Source of the DNA: an uncultured Gammaproteobacteria bacterium
GTDB lineage: Bacteria > Pseudomonadota > Gammaproteobacteria > HK1
Assembly (NCBI GenBank): GCA_958295835.1
Contig: OY282378.1
Span: forward strand, 1,815,001-1,879,000
Direction of reading: 5' to 3'
Length of the DNA stretch: 64,000 nt
Shown here: piece after piece, positions 35,953-44,998 of the stretch
How positions within the stretch are numbered: the first letter of the stretch is position 1
How the letters are laid out: every line of letters begins with the position of its first letter
The notes under the pieces: generated by a model
The model's input: the letters and a program-made list of their open reading frames with translations, nothing else
Databases searched by the model: none
What the model was told of the DNA's origin: nothing
Made by a program: the position numbers and the translations under genes

Positions 35953-36606
35953 ATGATCAACGATAGATTCGCGACTCGCTTTTCCGATCTTCAGAGCGAG
36001 TTGGACGAGATGCGGCTCATACAAAACGCCCACAGGAATCGCTATGTACAACCCGACATTTGGGAGAAATGGGTAACGAGCGTCGAAAGCCTGATCAAGG
36101 CTGCCTGCGGCGCGCATTCTCCATACTATTTCAATTTCATCAAGGCGCGAGAAGAATACATCGGAGGCGAAAGTGCACTAAAGGCACTGGCCGGTATTTT
36201 CCAAAGTGCCAAGGAAGCATTCGACGGAGGTTACCTCTTCGATGTGGAGCGCGATATCTCTGCCGAAATTTTCGGCAATATCGTCGTCTTGGCGAAGCGG
36301 GCGCTCGCAGAGGACAACAAGGACGTGGCGGCGGTGCTTGCGTCGGCGGCGCTGGAGGACGCATTGAAACGTCACGCGACGTCGAACGGTCTCAATGTCG
36401 ACAAGGCATCGATGTCGAACGTCATCAGTGCGCTCAAGTCGAAGGGGCTTGTCTCGGGAGCGCAGAAATCGATGCTCGCCGCCATGCTTCAAATGAGAAA
36501 TCATGCGATGCACGCAGAGTGGGACAAATTCGAGAAACCCGCCGTCAGCAGCCTCATCGGCTTCGTCGAGCAGTTTCTGCTGACCCATTTCAGCCGGAAT
36601 CAATGA
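35953..36606 (+). CDS. HEPN-like protein (Abi-type) with R-x4-H motif
   Basis: The 217-residue protein is all-helical. Its C-terminal ~100 residues resemble DUF4145/Abi-C HEPN domains: VLASAALEDALKRHATSNGL and MLQMRNHAMHAEWDKF, giving Arg182-x4-His187, the ribonuclease signature of HEPN toxins. ATG 35953 follows GGGAGAGG; ATG 35938 is an alternative. HEPN proteins in defence islands act as RNases that arrest the cell or as assembly partners. It follows the methylase-nuclease pair by 149 bases on the same strand, suggesting one module. Confidence 0.7.
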   Translation: MINDRFATRFSDLQSELDEMRLIQNAHRNRYVQPDIWEKWVTSVESLIKAACGAHSPYYFNFIKAREEYIGGESALKALAGIFQSAKEAFDGGYLFDVERDISAEIFGNIVVLAKRALAEDNKDVAAVLASAALEDALKRHATSNGLNVDKASMSNVISALKSKGLVSGAQKSMLAAMLQMRNHAMHAEWDKFEKPAVSSLIGFVEQFLLTHFSRNQ

Positions 36607-36666
36607 AGCAGGGTGCGATGATCACCGTCTGACAACACCGTCTCCGGTCCTCGTAAGAATGGCTTC

Positions 36667-39600
36667 ATGAAAACTCTCGACACCCGCCTCATCGAAGCCG
36701 CTTTCCCGCTGAAGCAGGTCTCCCTCGACTCCGTGCACGAGAAGAACGTCCGGCACGGGCACATCTCGACGCTGCACATCTGGCCGGCGCGGCGGCCGTT
36801 GGCGGCGAGTCGGGCGGCGTTGCTGGCGACGCTGTTGCCGGATCCAGGCAGCCGGGACGCGCGCCGGAAGGTGTTGGAGCGGATGGCGGGGCGGGTGGTC
36901 GAAGTGCCGAGCGCCGGCGGCGAGCGGATGAAGGAGGAGACTCGGAGCGGGATCTTCCACTGGGGGCGCGAGGGCAGCGGGGAGCTTGCGAGGTTCCGGG
37001 AGGAGATCCGGGAGGCATTCGGGGGACGGGCGCCGCGGGTGCTCGACCCGTTCGCGGGGGGTGGGGCGATTCCGCTGGAAGCGATGCGGCTCGGGTGCGA
37101 GGCGGTGGCGGCGGACATCAACCCGGTGGCGTGGTTCATCCTGCGCTGCACGCTTCATTATCCACGTTTGCTGGCCGGGGAGACGCGGCCGTTACCGGCG
37201 TTCGCGTTGGGTGATCGGGGGTTCGTCGAGGGGTTCCTGAAGGCGCACGGTGTGACGAAGGCGAACGCGGTGCGTGAGGAGCTCGCCCGGTACGGGCACG
37301 GGGACGGGGAGGCGGTGCAGGTAACGTCGCCTTACATGGGCTCGGCATCACCGGCGGCGGACGCGGACTTCGCGTGGCATCTGCGGGCCTGGGGACGGCG
37401 GGTGCTGGCCGGGGCGAGGCGGACGCTGGCGGCGCGCTATCCGACGTATGCGGAGTTCGTGCCGGTGCGGCGCAAGGGACGCAGGCGGTCCGCTTCGCTG
37501 CCGACGGTGCGTTATCGGCCCCGGCCGCCGAAGCTGCTCGAACCGGACGAGGACGGGCGGGTTTCGGTGGCCTCGCTCAACGCGGAGTTCGATTCGTTCC
37601 ATCTGGAAAACGAGGCGAATCCACGCTGGGTGGCGAAGCCGGCGGTGGCGTATCTCTGGGCGCGCACGGTGCGGTGCGGCGACTGCCGGGCGGAGGTCCC
37701 GCTGCTCAAGACGCGCTGGCTGTGCAAGACGGCGAAGAAGCGCGTGCTGCTCACGATGGAGCCGCGGGAGGACGGCGCCGGTGTCGCCTTCGGCATCGAG
37801 CGGGGCGTTCCCGAGGGCAGCGGAAGCGCCGCGCAGAAGCGCGAGCACGACCGGGACCTGGGCGCCGGCACGATGAGCGGGAGCGGCGCGAAGTGTCCCT
37901 GCTGCGGCGCGATCGTCACGACGAGGGATATTCGCACCGAGGGCCGCGCGGGACGGATCGGCGAGCGCATGACGGCCGTCGTGGTGGACGGGCAGGAGGG
38001 GAAGGAATACCGCCTGCCGACCGAGGTCGAGATGGAAGCCGCGTGCGTGAGCGATGCGGAGCTGGGCAACCTGTATTCGGCAATTCCCTTCGGATTGCTG
38101 AACGAGCCGACACCCAAGGCGGGCGTCGGGGCGGCCCGAGCCTTTTCGGTGGACGGGTACGGCCTCGACACTTGGCGCAAGCTCTTCACGAATCGGCAAC
38201 TCCTGGCGTTGGGAACGTTCGTCCGGGAGATCCGCCGCAACGCCGATCTGATGAGTGGAAGGGCGGCGCTCGGTCACGATTCCGAGTCCTCCGAGCTACC
38301 GCCATCGCGGGATCCGGGATTCGACGCTGACCGGCTCGTAGCGATGGATGCGGACAGGCCGGCGATGAAGGAGCGGCGCGTCTCCTGGGAGCGCGGGCGC
38401 TCCGCCCGCAACGACGGCCGCGACGGCACGCCGGATGCGTACGGTCGCGGCACCACATCGGAACCGGATGCAGGCAATCGCGACGGCATACCGAAAGCGG
38501 GTGCGGGGTCCTGGGAATACGGGCGTCCCGACCGCAAGGAGGACTCAGGGCAGCAACGAATCCATGCGGGCGGGACACCCGCGTTCTCCGGGTCCGGCGG
38601 GCCTTCGGCCCCGGACTTTCGGTCCGTTGCGGTTGCGGGCAGGACGCCCGCGATCCCAGAACACCTGGATTCCCGCTTGCGCGGGAATGACGGCGCTGAG
38701 ATCGCGGGAACGACCAAGGCGGATGGGACGCCCGCGATCCCAGGGTATCCGTCGCCCCCGTTCCTGCCGGACCAAGCCGCGCGCGCAAGCCGATCCGGTG
38801 GCATGACATCGTCCTGCGCGGAACCTGTCGGCGACTACGAACCCGTCGGCGATTACCCGGAAGAATGGCGCGAGGCGTTGGTCGCCTGTCTGGCCCCGTC
38901 GATCAGCCGACTGGCCGATCGCGGCAGCACGCTCGCCACCTGGACCAACGATCCCGAGAAAATCCGCAGCACCTTTGCCCGTTTCGCGCTGCCGATGGTG
39001 TGGGATTTCGCCGAGTCGTGCCCGCTGGCGGATACCAGCGGCGGCTTCATCCAGGCGGTCGAATGGATCGCCCGGGTAGTCGAGCACATCCAGACCGCGA
39101 CAGGGGAAGCGCCCGCCCCGAACGTGCTGCGGTCATCCGCCACCGACCTCAAGCCCGGCAGCTTCGATCTGATCTGCACCGATCCGCCGTACTACGACGC
39201 GATCCCCTACTCCGACCTGATGGATTTCTTCCATGTCTGGCTGCGGCGCGCGCTGCACGGGCTCTCGCCGGAAACCGACGCCGCGTTCGCCGAGGCGCTC
39301 GGTCCGAAGTGGGACGCGGAGGCGGGCGACGGAGAGTTGATCGACGATGCCAGCCGCTTCGGCGGCGATCGGCAGGCGTCCAAACAGAACTACGAGGACG
39401 GGATGGCGCGGAGCTTTTCGCGCTTCCACGATGCACTCCGGGACGAGGGGCGGCTGGTGCTCGTCTTCGCCAACAAGCAGCCCGACGCCTGGGAGACGCT
39501 GGTATCGGCCCTCATCCGCGCGGGCTTCGTGGTGGACGGCTCCTGGCCGATCCGGACGGAGATGCAGAACCGCCAGCGATCGCTGTCTTCGGCGGCGCTC

Positions 39601-40461
39601 TCCTCCTCCATCTGGCTGGTCTGCAAGAAGCGCCCGGCGACCGCCCGGCCCGGTTGGGACGGCAAGGTGCTGGCGGAGATGCAGGAGCACATCGTCGAGC
39701 GGCTGCGGGACTTCTGGGACGCCGGCATCCGCGGGCCGGACTTCGTGTGGGCGGCGACCGGGCCGGCCCTGGAGGCGTTCAGCCGGCATCCGGTGGTCAG
39801 GAAGGCGGACCGGGCGGACGAGCGGCTGACGGTGGCCGAGTTCCTGCGCCAGGTGCGGCGCATGGTGGTCGGCTTCGTGGTGAGCCGCCTGCTGCAACGC
39901 GACGGCGGCGCGACGGACGAGCTGGACGACCCAACCACCTACTACCTGCTGCACCGCAACGACTTCGGCCTCGGCGCGGCGCCGGCCGGGGCCTGCATCC
40001 TCTATGCGCTCTCGTGCAACCTCTCGGATGCCGATCTCGCCGGACGCCTGGACCTGCTGGCCCGCGGCACGCGCGCGGCGACCGCGGAGGCTCCGGAGGC
40101 CCCGGAGGGTGAAGACGGAGCGGAAGGGCGCGACGCCTCCGGGAGCGAGGCCCGGCTCAAACCCTGGAACCGGCGCCGCGCCCGCGACCTCGGCGAGCCC
40201 CCGGCGGACGGCGGCGCCCCGCCGCTGATCGACCGCGTCCACAAGCTGATGCAGCTCTGGAAGACCGGCGAGCAGAGCCGCGTGGACGCCTACCTGGAGT
40301 CGCAAGGGCTCTGGCGCCACGAGTTGTTCGCCCGCATCGTGCAGGCCCTGATCGAGCTGGCCGAGGGCGGCTCGGAAGAACGCGCCACCCTGGAATCCAT
40401 CCAGAACCACGTCCGCACGCGCGGCGGCGCGCCCGCCCTCCGCCAGGAATCCCTGCTATAG
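36667..40461 (+). CDS. DUF1156 adenine DNA methyltransferase, Hma-like defence core
   Basis: The 1264-residue protein opens with the DUF1156 block IEAAFPLKQVSLDSVHEKNV then STLHIWPARRPLAASRAALL. The SAM motif DPFAGGGAIPLEAMRLG is near residue 128 and the catalytic DPPYYDAIPYSDLMDFFHVW near 838-857. Cys pairs (VRCGDCRAE, KCPCCG) suggest zinc ribbons. Between about residues 535 and 722 an unrelated insert rich in Gly, Pro and Arg is built from REP-like palindromes (38382-38752) yet keeps the frame open. Family knowledge: such methylases modify host DNA in helicase-methylase-ATPase defence loci. Confidence 0.9.
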   Translation: MKTLDTRLIEAAFPLKQVSLDSVHEKNVRHGHISTLHIWPARRPLAASRAALLATLLPDPGSRDARRKVLERMAGRVVEVPSAGGERMKEETRSGIFHWGREGSGELARFREEIREAFGGRAPRVLDPFAGGGAIPLEAMRLGCEAVAADINPVAWFILRCTLHYPRLLAGETRPLPAFALGDRGFVEGFLKAHGVTKANAVREELARYGHGDGEAVQVTSPYMGSASPAADADFAWHLRAWGRRVLAGARRTLAARYPTYAEFVPVRRKGRRRSASLPTVRYRPRPPKLLEPDEDGRVSVASLNAEFDSFHLENEANPRWVAKPAVAYLWARTVRCGDCRAEVPLLKTRWLCKTAKKRVLLTMEPREDGAGVAFGIERGVPEGSGSAAQKREHDRDLGAGTMSGSGAKCPCCGAIVTTRDIRTEGRAGRIGERMTAVVVDGQEGKEYRLPTEVEMEAACVSDAELGNLYSAIPFGLLNEPTPKAGVGAARAFSVDGYGLDTWRKLFTNRQLLALGTFVREIRRNADLMSGRAALGHDSESSELPPSRDPGFDADRLVAMDADRPAMKERRVSWERGRSARNDGRDGTPDAYGRGTTSEPDAGNRDGIPKAGAGSWEYGRPDRKEDSGQQRIHAGGTPAFSGSGGPSAPDFRSVAVAGRTPAIPEHLDSRLRGNDGAEIAGTTKADGTPAIPGYPSPPFLPDQAARASRSGGMTSSCAEPVGDYEPVGDYPEEWREALVACLAPSISRLADRGSTLATWTNDPEKIRSTFARFALPMVWDFAESCPLADTSGGFIQAVEWIARVVEHIQTATGEAPAPNVLRSSATDLKPGSFDLICTDPPYYDAIPYSDLMDFFHVWLRRALHGLSPETDAAFAEALGPKWDAEAGDGELIDDASRFGGDRQASKQNYEDGMARSFSRFHDALRDEGRLVLVFANKQPDAWETLVSALIRAGFVVDGSWPIRTEMQNRQRSLSSAALSSSIWLVCKKRPATARPGWDGKVLAEMQEHIVERLRDFWDAGIRGPDFVWAATGPALEAFSRHPVVRKADRADERLTVAEFLRQVRRMVVGFVVSRLLQRDGGATDELDDPTTYYLLHRNDFGLGAAPAGACILYALSCNLSDADLAGRLDLLARGTRAATAEAPEAPEGEDGAEGRDASGSEARLKPWNRRRARDLGEPPADGGAPPLIDRVHKLMQLWKTGEQSRVDAYLESQGLWRHELFARIVQALIELAEGGSEERATLESIQNHVRTRGGAPALRQESLL
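38382..38752 (+). repeat. Cluster of interspersed REP-like palindromic repeats inside the DUF1156 gene
   Basis: About five units related to ctggga-cgcgggcgtcccgcccgc lie near 38382-38411, 38509-38538 (direct) and near 38568-38600, 38630-38662 and 38719-38752 (inverted). A hairpin ATTCCCGC-TTGC-GCGGGAAT sits at 38669-38688; when translated it gives the DSRLRGNDG text seen wherever such extragenic repeats fall in open frames. Such elements normally occupy intergenic DNA, so a cluster in mid-gene is unusual. Confidence 0.8.
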
Positions 40462-40470
40462 GCACAGATC

Positions 40471-41769
40471 ATGATCCGTCGCATCCAGGCCCTCAACTAC
40501 CGCTGCCTCCGCTACGTGGACGTCCGGCTCGACCGCTTCCACGTCCTGGTCGGCCCCAACGCCAGCGGCAAGAGCACGCTGTTCGACGCCGTAGCCTTCC
40601 TCGGGGATCTCGTGTCCGACGGCCTCGATGCGGCGGTGGAGAAACGCACCCGCAACTTCCAGGACCTGGTGTGGGGGCGGCCGAAGACGGACCTTCACTT
40701 CCAGTTGGCGGTAGAGTTCGCGATACCGGAGCACGTAAAGAAACACCTTCCGCAATCGAGTGATTTTCAGGTGTTCCGTTACGAGATCATGATCAAGGAA
40801 GATGAACACGGGGTTCACATCAAGTCCGAAAGAGGACTCCTGACGCGGAACCTGGCGAGCAATAAAACACGACGTGCCCGACGATTCCCCGAGCCCCGGA
40901 CACCTCCCGCAACCATCTTCCACGGCGGCGTCCGGAAAGGAGCCAGGACGATACTGAGACAGACCGGGGAGGGCATATGCTCATACAGCAGCGAGACGTC
41001 TCGAAAGAACGGAAGGACCTGGAGGACGGCGGCAGCTCATGGAAGGATGAAACCGGCGCTTTCGGTGGCCCGAACATCCGAGAGCGAATTTCCGACGGCT
41101 TCCCACGTTGCATCCATGCTGGAAACCTTTACCGGCAGCGTCGTTCTCGACAGCCTGCACATGCGCCAGCCCAGCCCGCTGAAGAAGAAGTTCGATTTTT
41201 CAACGAACGGTTCGAGCTTGCCGTGGGCGGTGAAACATCTCCAGGAAAGACGGGAATCCGATTACCGGGAGTGGTTGCTTCACGTACAAACCGTCCTTCC
41301 CGATCTCGAGGCCATCCGAGTCGTGGAGCGGGAGGACGATCGCCATGCCTACCTGATGCTCCACTACGCGGACGGGGCACAGGTCCCATCCTGGACGACG
41401 TCGGATGGAACGCTCAGGCTCCTGGCTCTGACGCTGCTCGCCTACCTGCCCGTGGGTGATCCTTCCCGCGGTGAAAGCGCTTTCCTGCACAACGGGATGT
41501 TCCTGATAGAAGAACCGGAGAACGGCGTTCATCCGCTGGCGCTGGACGCCATCTACGATTCCCTTTCTTCCGTATACGACGGCCAGGTTCTCGTCACCAC
41601 CCACTCGCCTGCATTCCTGAGACTGGCTCGGCCCGAAGAAGCCCTGTGCTTTGCCAGGACGTCCCGGGGCGACACGGACATCATCCGGGGGAACGACCAT
41701 CCCCTCCTGAGAGGTTGGCACGAATCGGCCGACATGAACCTTCTGTTCGCTGCCGGCGTCATTGGATGA
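40471..41769 (+). CDS. AAA ATPase of the SMC/OLD-like (AAA_15/21) group
   Basis: The 432-residue protein has an N-terminal RecF/SMC-like start (IQALNYRCLRYVDVRLDRFH), Walker A GPNASGKST (28-36), and near residue 345 a signature/Walker B (FLIEEPENGVHP) with H-loop VLVTTHSPAFL. Such ATPases pair with TOPRIM or nuclease effectors in OLD, PARIS and related systems. Its stop overlaps the start of the next gene (ATGA at 41766), which encodes a TOPRIM-like partner. It begins nine bases after the DUF1156 gene, so it is read with the defence core. The middle (residues ~130-210) is poorly conserved. Confidence 0.85.
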   Translation: MIRRIQALNYRCLRYVDVRLDRFHVLVGPNASGKSTLFDAVAFLGDLVSDGLDAAVEKRTRNFQDLVWGRPKTDLHFQLAVEFAIPEHVKKHLPQSSDFQVFRYEIMIKEDEHGVHIKSERGLLTRNLASNKTRRARRFPEPRTPPATIFHGGVRKGARTILRQTGEGICSYSSETSRKNGRTWRTAAAHGRMKPALSVARTSESEFPTASHVASMLETFTGSVVLDSLHMRQPSPLKKKFDFSTNGSSLPWAVKHLQERRESDYREWLLHVQTVLPDLEAIRVVEREDDRHAYLMLHYADGAQVPSWTTSDGTLRLLALTLLAYLPVGDPSRGESAFLHNGMFLIEEPENGVHPLALDAIYDSLSSVYDGQVLVTTHSPAFLRLARPEEALCFARTSRGDTDIIRGNDHPLLRGWHESADMNLLFAAGVIG

Positions 41770-42392
41770 ACGACATGGATCTGTTCGTGCTCGCGGCGGA
41801 TCTGGACATAGTCAACGCACTCGAAGGTCTGCTGTCCCGTCCCGGCGATCTCGGGATCAGAGGCGTAGCATTCGCCGTCCAACGCCACCCGGGTCGAGAC
41901 AGCGGGTGCCGTACCGGATCGGTCGAGTATCTGAGGCCATATCTCAACAGATATGATCGTGCGCTGATCGTATTCGACCGACACGGTTGTGGAGACAACC
42001 GGCCGAGACAGGACATTCAGCGATACGTCGAAGATGGACTAGCGAGAAATGGATGGGAACGTCGTGCGAAAGCCATCGTCATCGACCCCGAGCTCGAGGC
42101 GTGGACATGGAACACTTCTCCAGCGGTTTCCCGGATTCTGGGATGGGGCAATCAATACCCCGCCCTCCGGCGGTGGCTGGACGGCCAAGAACTCTGGCCA
42201 CGGGGCCGCTCGAAGCCGCCCGACCCGAAGAAGGCAATGAGGGAAGCGATGCAGAACAAGCGCGTACAACGGTCGCCGCGCCGATTTTCCAGGCTCGCGA
42301 AAGACGTGGATTTCAACGGTTGCCAGGACCCCGCCTTCAACGAACTCAGGCAAACCCTCCAAGCATGGTTTCCACCGGAAGCTGCCGCGTGA
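41766..42392 (+). CDS. TOPRIM-like effector partner (DUF4276/RloB-like) of the AAA ATPase
   Basis: The 208-residue protein has the strand-acid pattern of TOPRIM-type proteins: LFVLAADLDIVNALEGLL at the start, RALIVFDRHGCGD and IVIDPELEAWTW at mid-protein, with a C-terminal helix (DPAFNELRQTLQAWFP). DPELEAW is typical of DUF4276. The usual Glu of a VEGQTE-like first strand is not evident (AADLD instead), so metal binding may differ. ATGA overlap with the AAA gene means coupled translation. By analogy with PARIS and OLD pairs it may be a toxic nuclease released upon infection; this is inference. Confidence 0.65.
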   Translation: MNDMDLFVLAADLDIVNALEGLLSRPGDLGIRGVAFAVQRHPGRDSGCRTGSVEYLRPYLNRYDRALIVFDRHGCGDNRPRQDIQRYVEDGLARNGWERRAKAIVIDPELEAWTWNTSPAVSRILGWGNQYPALRRWLDGQELWPRGRSKPPDPKKAMREAMQNKRVQRSPRRFSRLAKDVDFNGCQDPAFNELRQTLQAWFPPEAAA

Positions 42393-42429
42393 CCGGGAAA
42401 ACCGGTCCATGAGTAGCAGAAGCACCCGT

Positions 42430-42492
42430 ATGGCCGGAAAGAACCAGCCCAAGCCCCGGCATCGCGTCGTGCGCCTCGATGAAGGGTCTCGC
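42430..42492 (+). pseudogene. Vestigial 5' end of a DUF499 ATPase gene
   Basis: ATG 42430 begins KNQPKPRHRVVRLDEGSRSG, nearly the same as the first 22 codons of the DUF499 gene at 47305 (KNQPKPWHRIVRLKEELRSG). Homology stops about 63 bases in. The position, 37 bases after the TOPRIM-like gene, is where DUF499 would follow in a compact locus. Bases 42493-42650 hold no recognisable gene. Confidence 0.75.
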
Positions 42493-42650
42493 TCCGGCAG
42501 GCTCCCGTTTCATCAGCGCTGGAACGATCGTCTCCGATGGAAGACAATCTTTCTGAATCAACAGGTTGAGCGGTTTATGGCATCCGATTGTTGTTTCAGG
42601 TTTCCGGGCGAGACCGTGAGCCTCCAACCCGGCAGAGATGGTCTGCACGT

Positions 42651-44333
42651 TCAACGTCTCATATCTGAAAATTCCTGCCTGAGGTCCGTCACGGTTTCCA
42701 TGATCTCCGCGGGCAGGGGTTCGAGTTCTTCGCCCAACTCCGCCCTTATCGCATGCCAGAGCGGTTCCATCGGTTCGGTCAGCCCGGCCTCCTCCATCAT
42801 CCTCTTGACACGCGATCCGTGGCCAGCGGCAACCGCCTGGATCAATGATTCCGTCAGACCGGGCCATTCCTTTTCCTGGAAAACATCGCCGCCGATGTGC
42901 AGGGCATATGCAAGTCGGTCCAATGCTTCCGTCCAATTTCCACGACAAGCTAGAACATCGGAAAGTGTGTGAAGAGCGCCCGGATTTTCCGGCGCCAGCT
43001 CCACTGCGCGACGAGCACAGTCTTCAGCCTCCGGCAGACGTGCATCGTCGTCCTGACAAAGGATTGCTTCCGCCAGGACGCGCCATGATTCATGATGCAT
43101 CGGTTCGATGTCCGTCGCCTTTCTGCAAGCGGCCTCCGCTTCGCCGTATCTCCCGTGCATATTCAATAAACCAAGGAACGTGACGAGCCGTTCCAGACGG
43201 TCGCGCTCCGCGCCCGAGAAGCGCAGCAGGTAGTAGATGTTGTAGAAGCGGTCGCTGACCTCGTACCGCGCCCGCTTCGCCCTTGGCAGGTGCATTTCTC
43301 TTGCATAACCCTTCTCCACGAGTTGCCGGAGCTGGGCGCTGGCGTGCGAGGAGCTCAGCGTCGCGGTGCCGGCCACCTCCTTCGCCAGCATCGGCTTCCA
43401 CCCTTCCGCGAGACAGTGGAATACCTTGCGAGCCTGGATCGGCAATTCTTCGATCCTGGCTTTGAAGTAAGGCGTCTGTTCGTCGATGAGCCGCTCCAGA
43501 TCCTCGAAGGCGGAACCGAGGGGGGATTCGATCAGCATTCGACAGGCAAGCACCAGCAACCTCGGATTGCCGCCCGTCAGCCGGCGTATGGTCTCCAGCC
43601 GGCCGCGCTCCCGCTTCATGGCTTCCGGGATTTCCGGCCTGCCTTCACAGTCCGCGAGGGCCGCGAGTATCCGATGCGCGTCTTCCCGTCCGAGACCTTC
43701 GAGAATGAACAGCCGGAAGAATTCGTAGAACGGCTCGCCGTGGCCGCGGATGGCTTGGAAGACGGCGTTGGCGGACCCGAGCAGCAGGATCTCCGGACGC
43801 TCGATCAGGGTGGCGCGCAGGGCATGAATTTCGCGCTCGTCCCGTAACTGCCTGAAGATGGTGTCCAGGTTCTCGACGAACAGGATCAGCCGTTTCCCGT
43901 TTTCCCGGCAACAATCCATGAGTGCCGAGAGGGCGTACGCGGCGAGCCGTTCCCTATCTCCTTCGTCCCTGGCGAGCGCGTCGGCTCTGTCCACCCATCG
44001 CGGGTCGTTGGTGGCACGGGTCAGATGGCGCAGGGCGGCGAGCCAGAAATCCGCCAAGTCGCCGATCTCGTAGCTTTCCTCGTAGAACGCGACGGGCTGC
44101 CAGCGCACGGCAAGGTCGGGAGTGTCCCCGATCGCGTGCAGGAAGCGCAGCCCAAGGGTGGTCTTTCCCATGCCGCGCGGGCCGATGAGCATCACGTGCT
44201 GGCACGGCCGGCCGGGGGGTTGCTCGCCGATCAGGCGGAGCATCTCCGCAAGGGTGTCCTCGCGCGCGACGAACGACGCCTTCAACTCGTCGGGGGTCAG
44301 TTGCGCCGGGTTGTAGAGCCGGCGGCGGATCAT
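42651..44333 (-). CDS. ORC/STAND-like ATPase with winged helix and TPR tail
   Basis: The 560-residue protein has Walker A (LIGPRGMGKTTLGLRFLHAI, ~residue 48), Walker B-like RLILFVENLDTIFRQLRD, a sensor region (LLLGSANAVF) and a winged helix at ~330-390 (VAGTATLSSSHASAQLRQLV). TPR-like repeats from ~420 include AEAACRKATDIEPMHHESWR and AEDCARRAVELAPENPGALH. This layout matches archaeal-ATPase/STAND signalling proteins that sense invaders or stress and oligomerise. It runs opposite to the island core. ATG 44333 overlaps the stop of the truncated sister gene upstream by four bases. Confidence 0.82.
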   Translation of the reverse strand: MIRRRLYNPAQLTPDELKASFVAREDTLAEMLRLIGEQPPGRPCQHVMLIGPRGMGKTTLGLRFLHAIGDTPDLAVRWQPVAFYEESYEIGDLADFWLAALRHLTRATNDPRWVDRADALARDEGDRERLAAYALSALMDCCRENGKRLILFVENLDTIFRQLRDEREIHALRATLIERPEILLLGSANAVFQAIRGHGEPFYEFFRLFILEGLGREDAHRILAALADCEGRPEIPEAMKRERGRLETIRRLTGGNPRLLVLACRMLIESPLGSAFEDLERLIDEQTPYFKARIEELPIQARKVFHCLAEGWKPMLAKEVAGTATLSSSHASAQLRQLVEKGYAREMHLPRAKRARYEVSDRFYNIYYLLRFSGAERDRLERLVTFLGLLNMHGRYGEAEAACRKATDIEPMHHESWRVLAEAILCQDDDARLPEAEDCARRAVELAPENPGALHTLSDVLACRGNWTEALDRLAYALHIGGDVFQEKEWPGLTESLIQAVAAGHGSRVKRMMEEAGLTEPMEPLWHAIRAELGEELEPLPAEIMETVTDLRQEFSDMRR

Positions 44334-44608
44334 GGCGCAACACTCCTGTCGTGGTATTTGCGCCACCACTTCCGCAAGAGATTGGAACGGAACTTCAGCC
44401 GGCTGCCTTCATGCTTCACGTAACCGTCGGCCTCCAGGTCGCGCAGCACCGACAAGTACATCTGCCCGCTCCGCCGACGCAGGTCTTCGAGCTCCGCGAA
44501 ACCTGCGCCGTCCTCTCGCCGGCAGGCGCGGCCCAGGATGTCGCGTGCCGTCTCGTGTTCCCACTCGCCGAATGCAATCTCGAGGCGCTCCGCGTAATGA
44601 TCGAGATG
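44330..44608 (-). pseudogene. C-terminal winged-helix remnant of a sister ATPase
   Basis: The last 92 codons (HLDHYAERLEIAFGEWEHET, LEDLRRRSGQMYLSVLRDLE, LKFRSNLLRKWWRKYHDRS) match the C-terminal winged-helix part of archaeal-type ATPases. No P-loop region is present upstream; sequence beyond 44608 is unrelated and includes an AT-rich dyad. The stop overlaps the ATG of the intact ATPase at 44333, so the pair was once an operon of two ATPases and one lost its front. Confidence 0.65.
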
Positions 44609-44688
44609 GGCGGTCCCGCTGGCTCCGGTCAGCGGTCCGCAGCATTCGCGAGACGCGCTCCGGAACAACGTCACGGTAAACGACAAGA

Positions 44689-44722
44689 GATATTTTGGCA
44701 ATGTATTTTTTGGCAAAATATC
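44689..44722. promoter_or_regulatory. AT-rich 13+8+13 dyad, operator-like
   Basis: GATATTTTGGCAA (44689-44701) and TTGGCAAAATATC (44710-44722) are inverted except for the central GGC, with spacer TGTATTTT. In a GC-rich setting this stands out as a protein-binding or recombination site. It lies between the ATPase remnant on the minus strand and the antitoxin-like gene on the plus strand. The rest of 44609-44998 shows no gene. Confidence 0.5.
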
Positions 44723-44998
44723 CGATGGCGTATCTGGCGCGCGCCGCCATTGCCGGCGATGGACGTCGCCGCCCGCTCCCTTCGCGCGGCCCTCACGCCG
44801 TCCACCGGCGCGCCCATTCCTCGTTGAAGCGGCGTCCCTTTGCGCCGTATCCGCCCTGTACGCAGCCCGGGCAAGGCAAAACGGACATCGCCGCCCGCGC
44901 CCGTCGATCGCTCGGGTCCGCGTGACCGGCTGGCCGCCGGTGCGAACGGAAAACCGGATAAGATTACTTACCGACTCGTCAAAACACGGGGCGTGACG

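Noticed and set aside
42409..42972. A 187-residue gene on the plus strand after the TOPRIM-like gene
   Set aside because: Only the first ~22 codons match DUF499; the rest is antisense to the end of the ORC-like ATPase gene and shows no family features.
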